Source of the DNA: a bacterium
Lineage (GTDB): Bacteria > Bdellovibrionota_C > UBA2361 > RFPC01
DNA length: 49,913 nt
NCBI GenBank assembly: GCA_009926305.1
Contig: RFPC01000009.1
Location: 1-49,913 of the forward strand
Reading direction: 5' to 3'
In this document: one piece after another, positions 49,895 to 49,913 of the stretch
Layout: each line of letters opens with the position of its first letter
How positions within the stretch are numbered: the stretch's first letter is position 1
Program-made: the position numbers and the translations under genes
The notes under the pieces: model-generated
What the model was told of the DNA's origin: nothing
Database searches by the model: none
Seen by the model: the letters and a program-made list of their open reading frames with translations, nothing else

Positions 49895-49913
49895 CTGTCT
49901 CTTATACACATCT
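49895..49913. other. Nextera transposase mosaic-end sequence (library adaptor)
   Basis: CTGTCTCTTATACACATCT is the exact reverse complement of the 19-base Tn5 mosaic end used in Nextera libraries. It is at the extreme right end of the window. It is not genomic sequence, and marks the end of an assembled contig. Confidence 0.97.

Overview
The window is a chromosome-like stretch of a Gram-negative bacterium. Evidence for this is HflC, chaperone-usher pili, periplasmic and lipoprotein signals, tripartite transport and PhoB/PhoR. Base composition looks mid-40s percent GC by eye; I did not compute it. A single-domain bacterial histone, a LexA/RecA pair, an orphan FliS and a TRL lipoprotein pair suggest a deltaproteobacterial-grade lineage (Bdellovibrionota, SAR324 or Myxococcota-like). 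This placement is inference only. No phage, IS element, CRISPR array, rRNA or tRNA was recognised. The right end is a contig end: the last 19 bases are the Nextera transposase mosaic end, so the final gene is truncated and its first five apparent residues come from adaptor.

Layout. 1-2.1 kb: hflC and a hexose-6-phosphate mutarotase. 2.2-9.4 kb (minus): a chaperone-usher pilus operon, read from 9434 down as small subunit, PapD-type chaperone, AMIN-PapD fusion chaperone, TcfC/CfaC-like usher and two more subunits. The spacer before the last subunit holds four inverted repeats. 9.7-13.9 kb: a secreted orphan, then a translationally coupled operon of two unknown beta-rich proteins and a Cys-rich unknown, with a cupin behind it. 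14.3-21.9 kb: orphan FliS, an ECF sigma factor, a YggX-like protein, an arsI-arsC pair, a second sigma factor, a secreted glutathione peroxidase, a degenerate M48-like membrane protein, ProC and a receiver protein. 22.2-27.4 kb: lexA, recA, an aminotransferase, trmB and a W/G-repeat protein. 27.5-31.7 kb (minus): acyl-CoA dehydrogenase-tctC-tctB-tctA. 31.8-39.2 kb: a receiver protein, the histone, and the biotin operon KAS-bioB-bioF-bioD-bioA followed by an AlkA-type glycosylase. 39.4-49.9 kb: an acidic disordered protein, an HDOD protein, an unlisted 38-residue THX ribosomal protein gene, apaG, a C12orf65-like release factor, an FHA-cyclase-like protein, two TRL lipoproteins, an unknown, phoB-phoR and a HEAT-like protein.

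How the parts work together. The pilus genes form a complete export and assembly set of an unusual mixed type. The biotin operon runs from a dedicated ketoacyl synthase to biotin, and the synthase is a candidate for the pimeloyl-precursor step. lexA and recA are adjacent and form the SOS core. The acyl-CoA dehydrogenase is coupled to a tripartite carboxylate transporter, which suggests uptake and catabolism of a branched or short acid. Short tandem duplications of 14-18 bp recur in several genes and spacers. Those inside genes have units divisible by three, and those outside have 14, 15 or 16 bp units.
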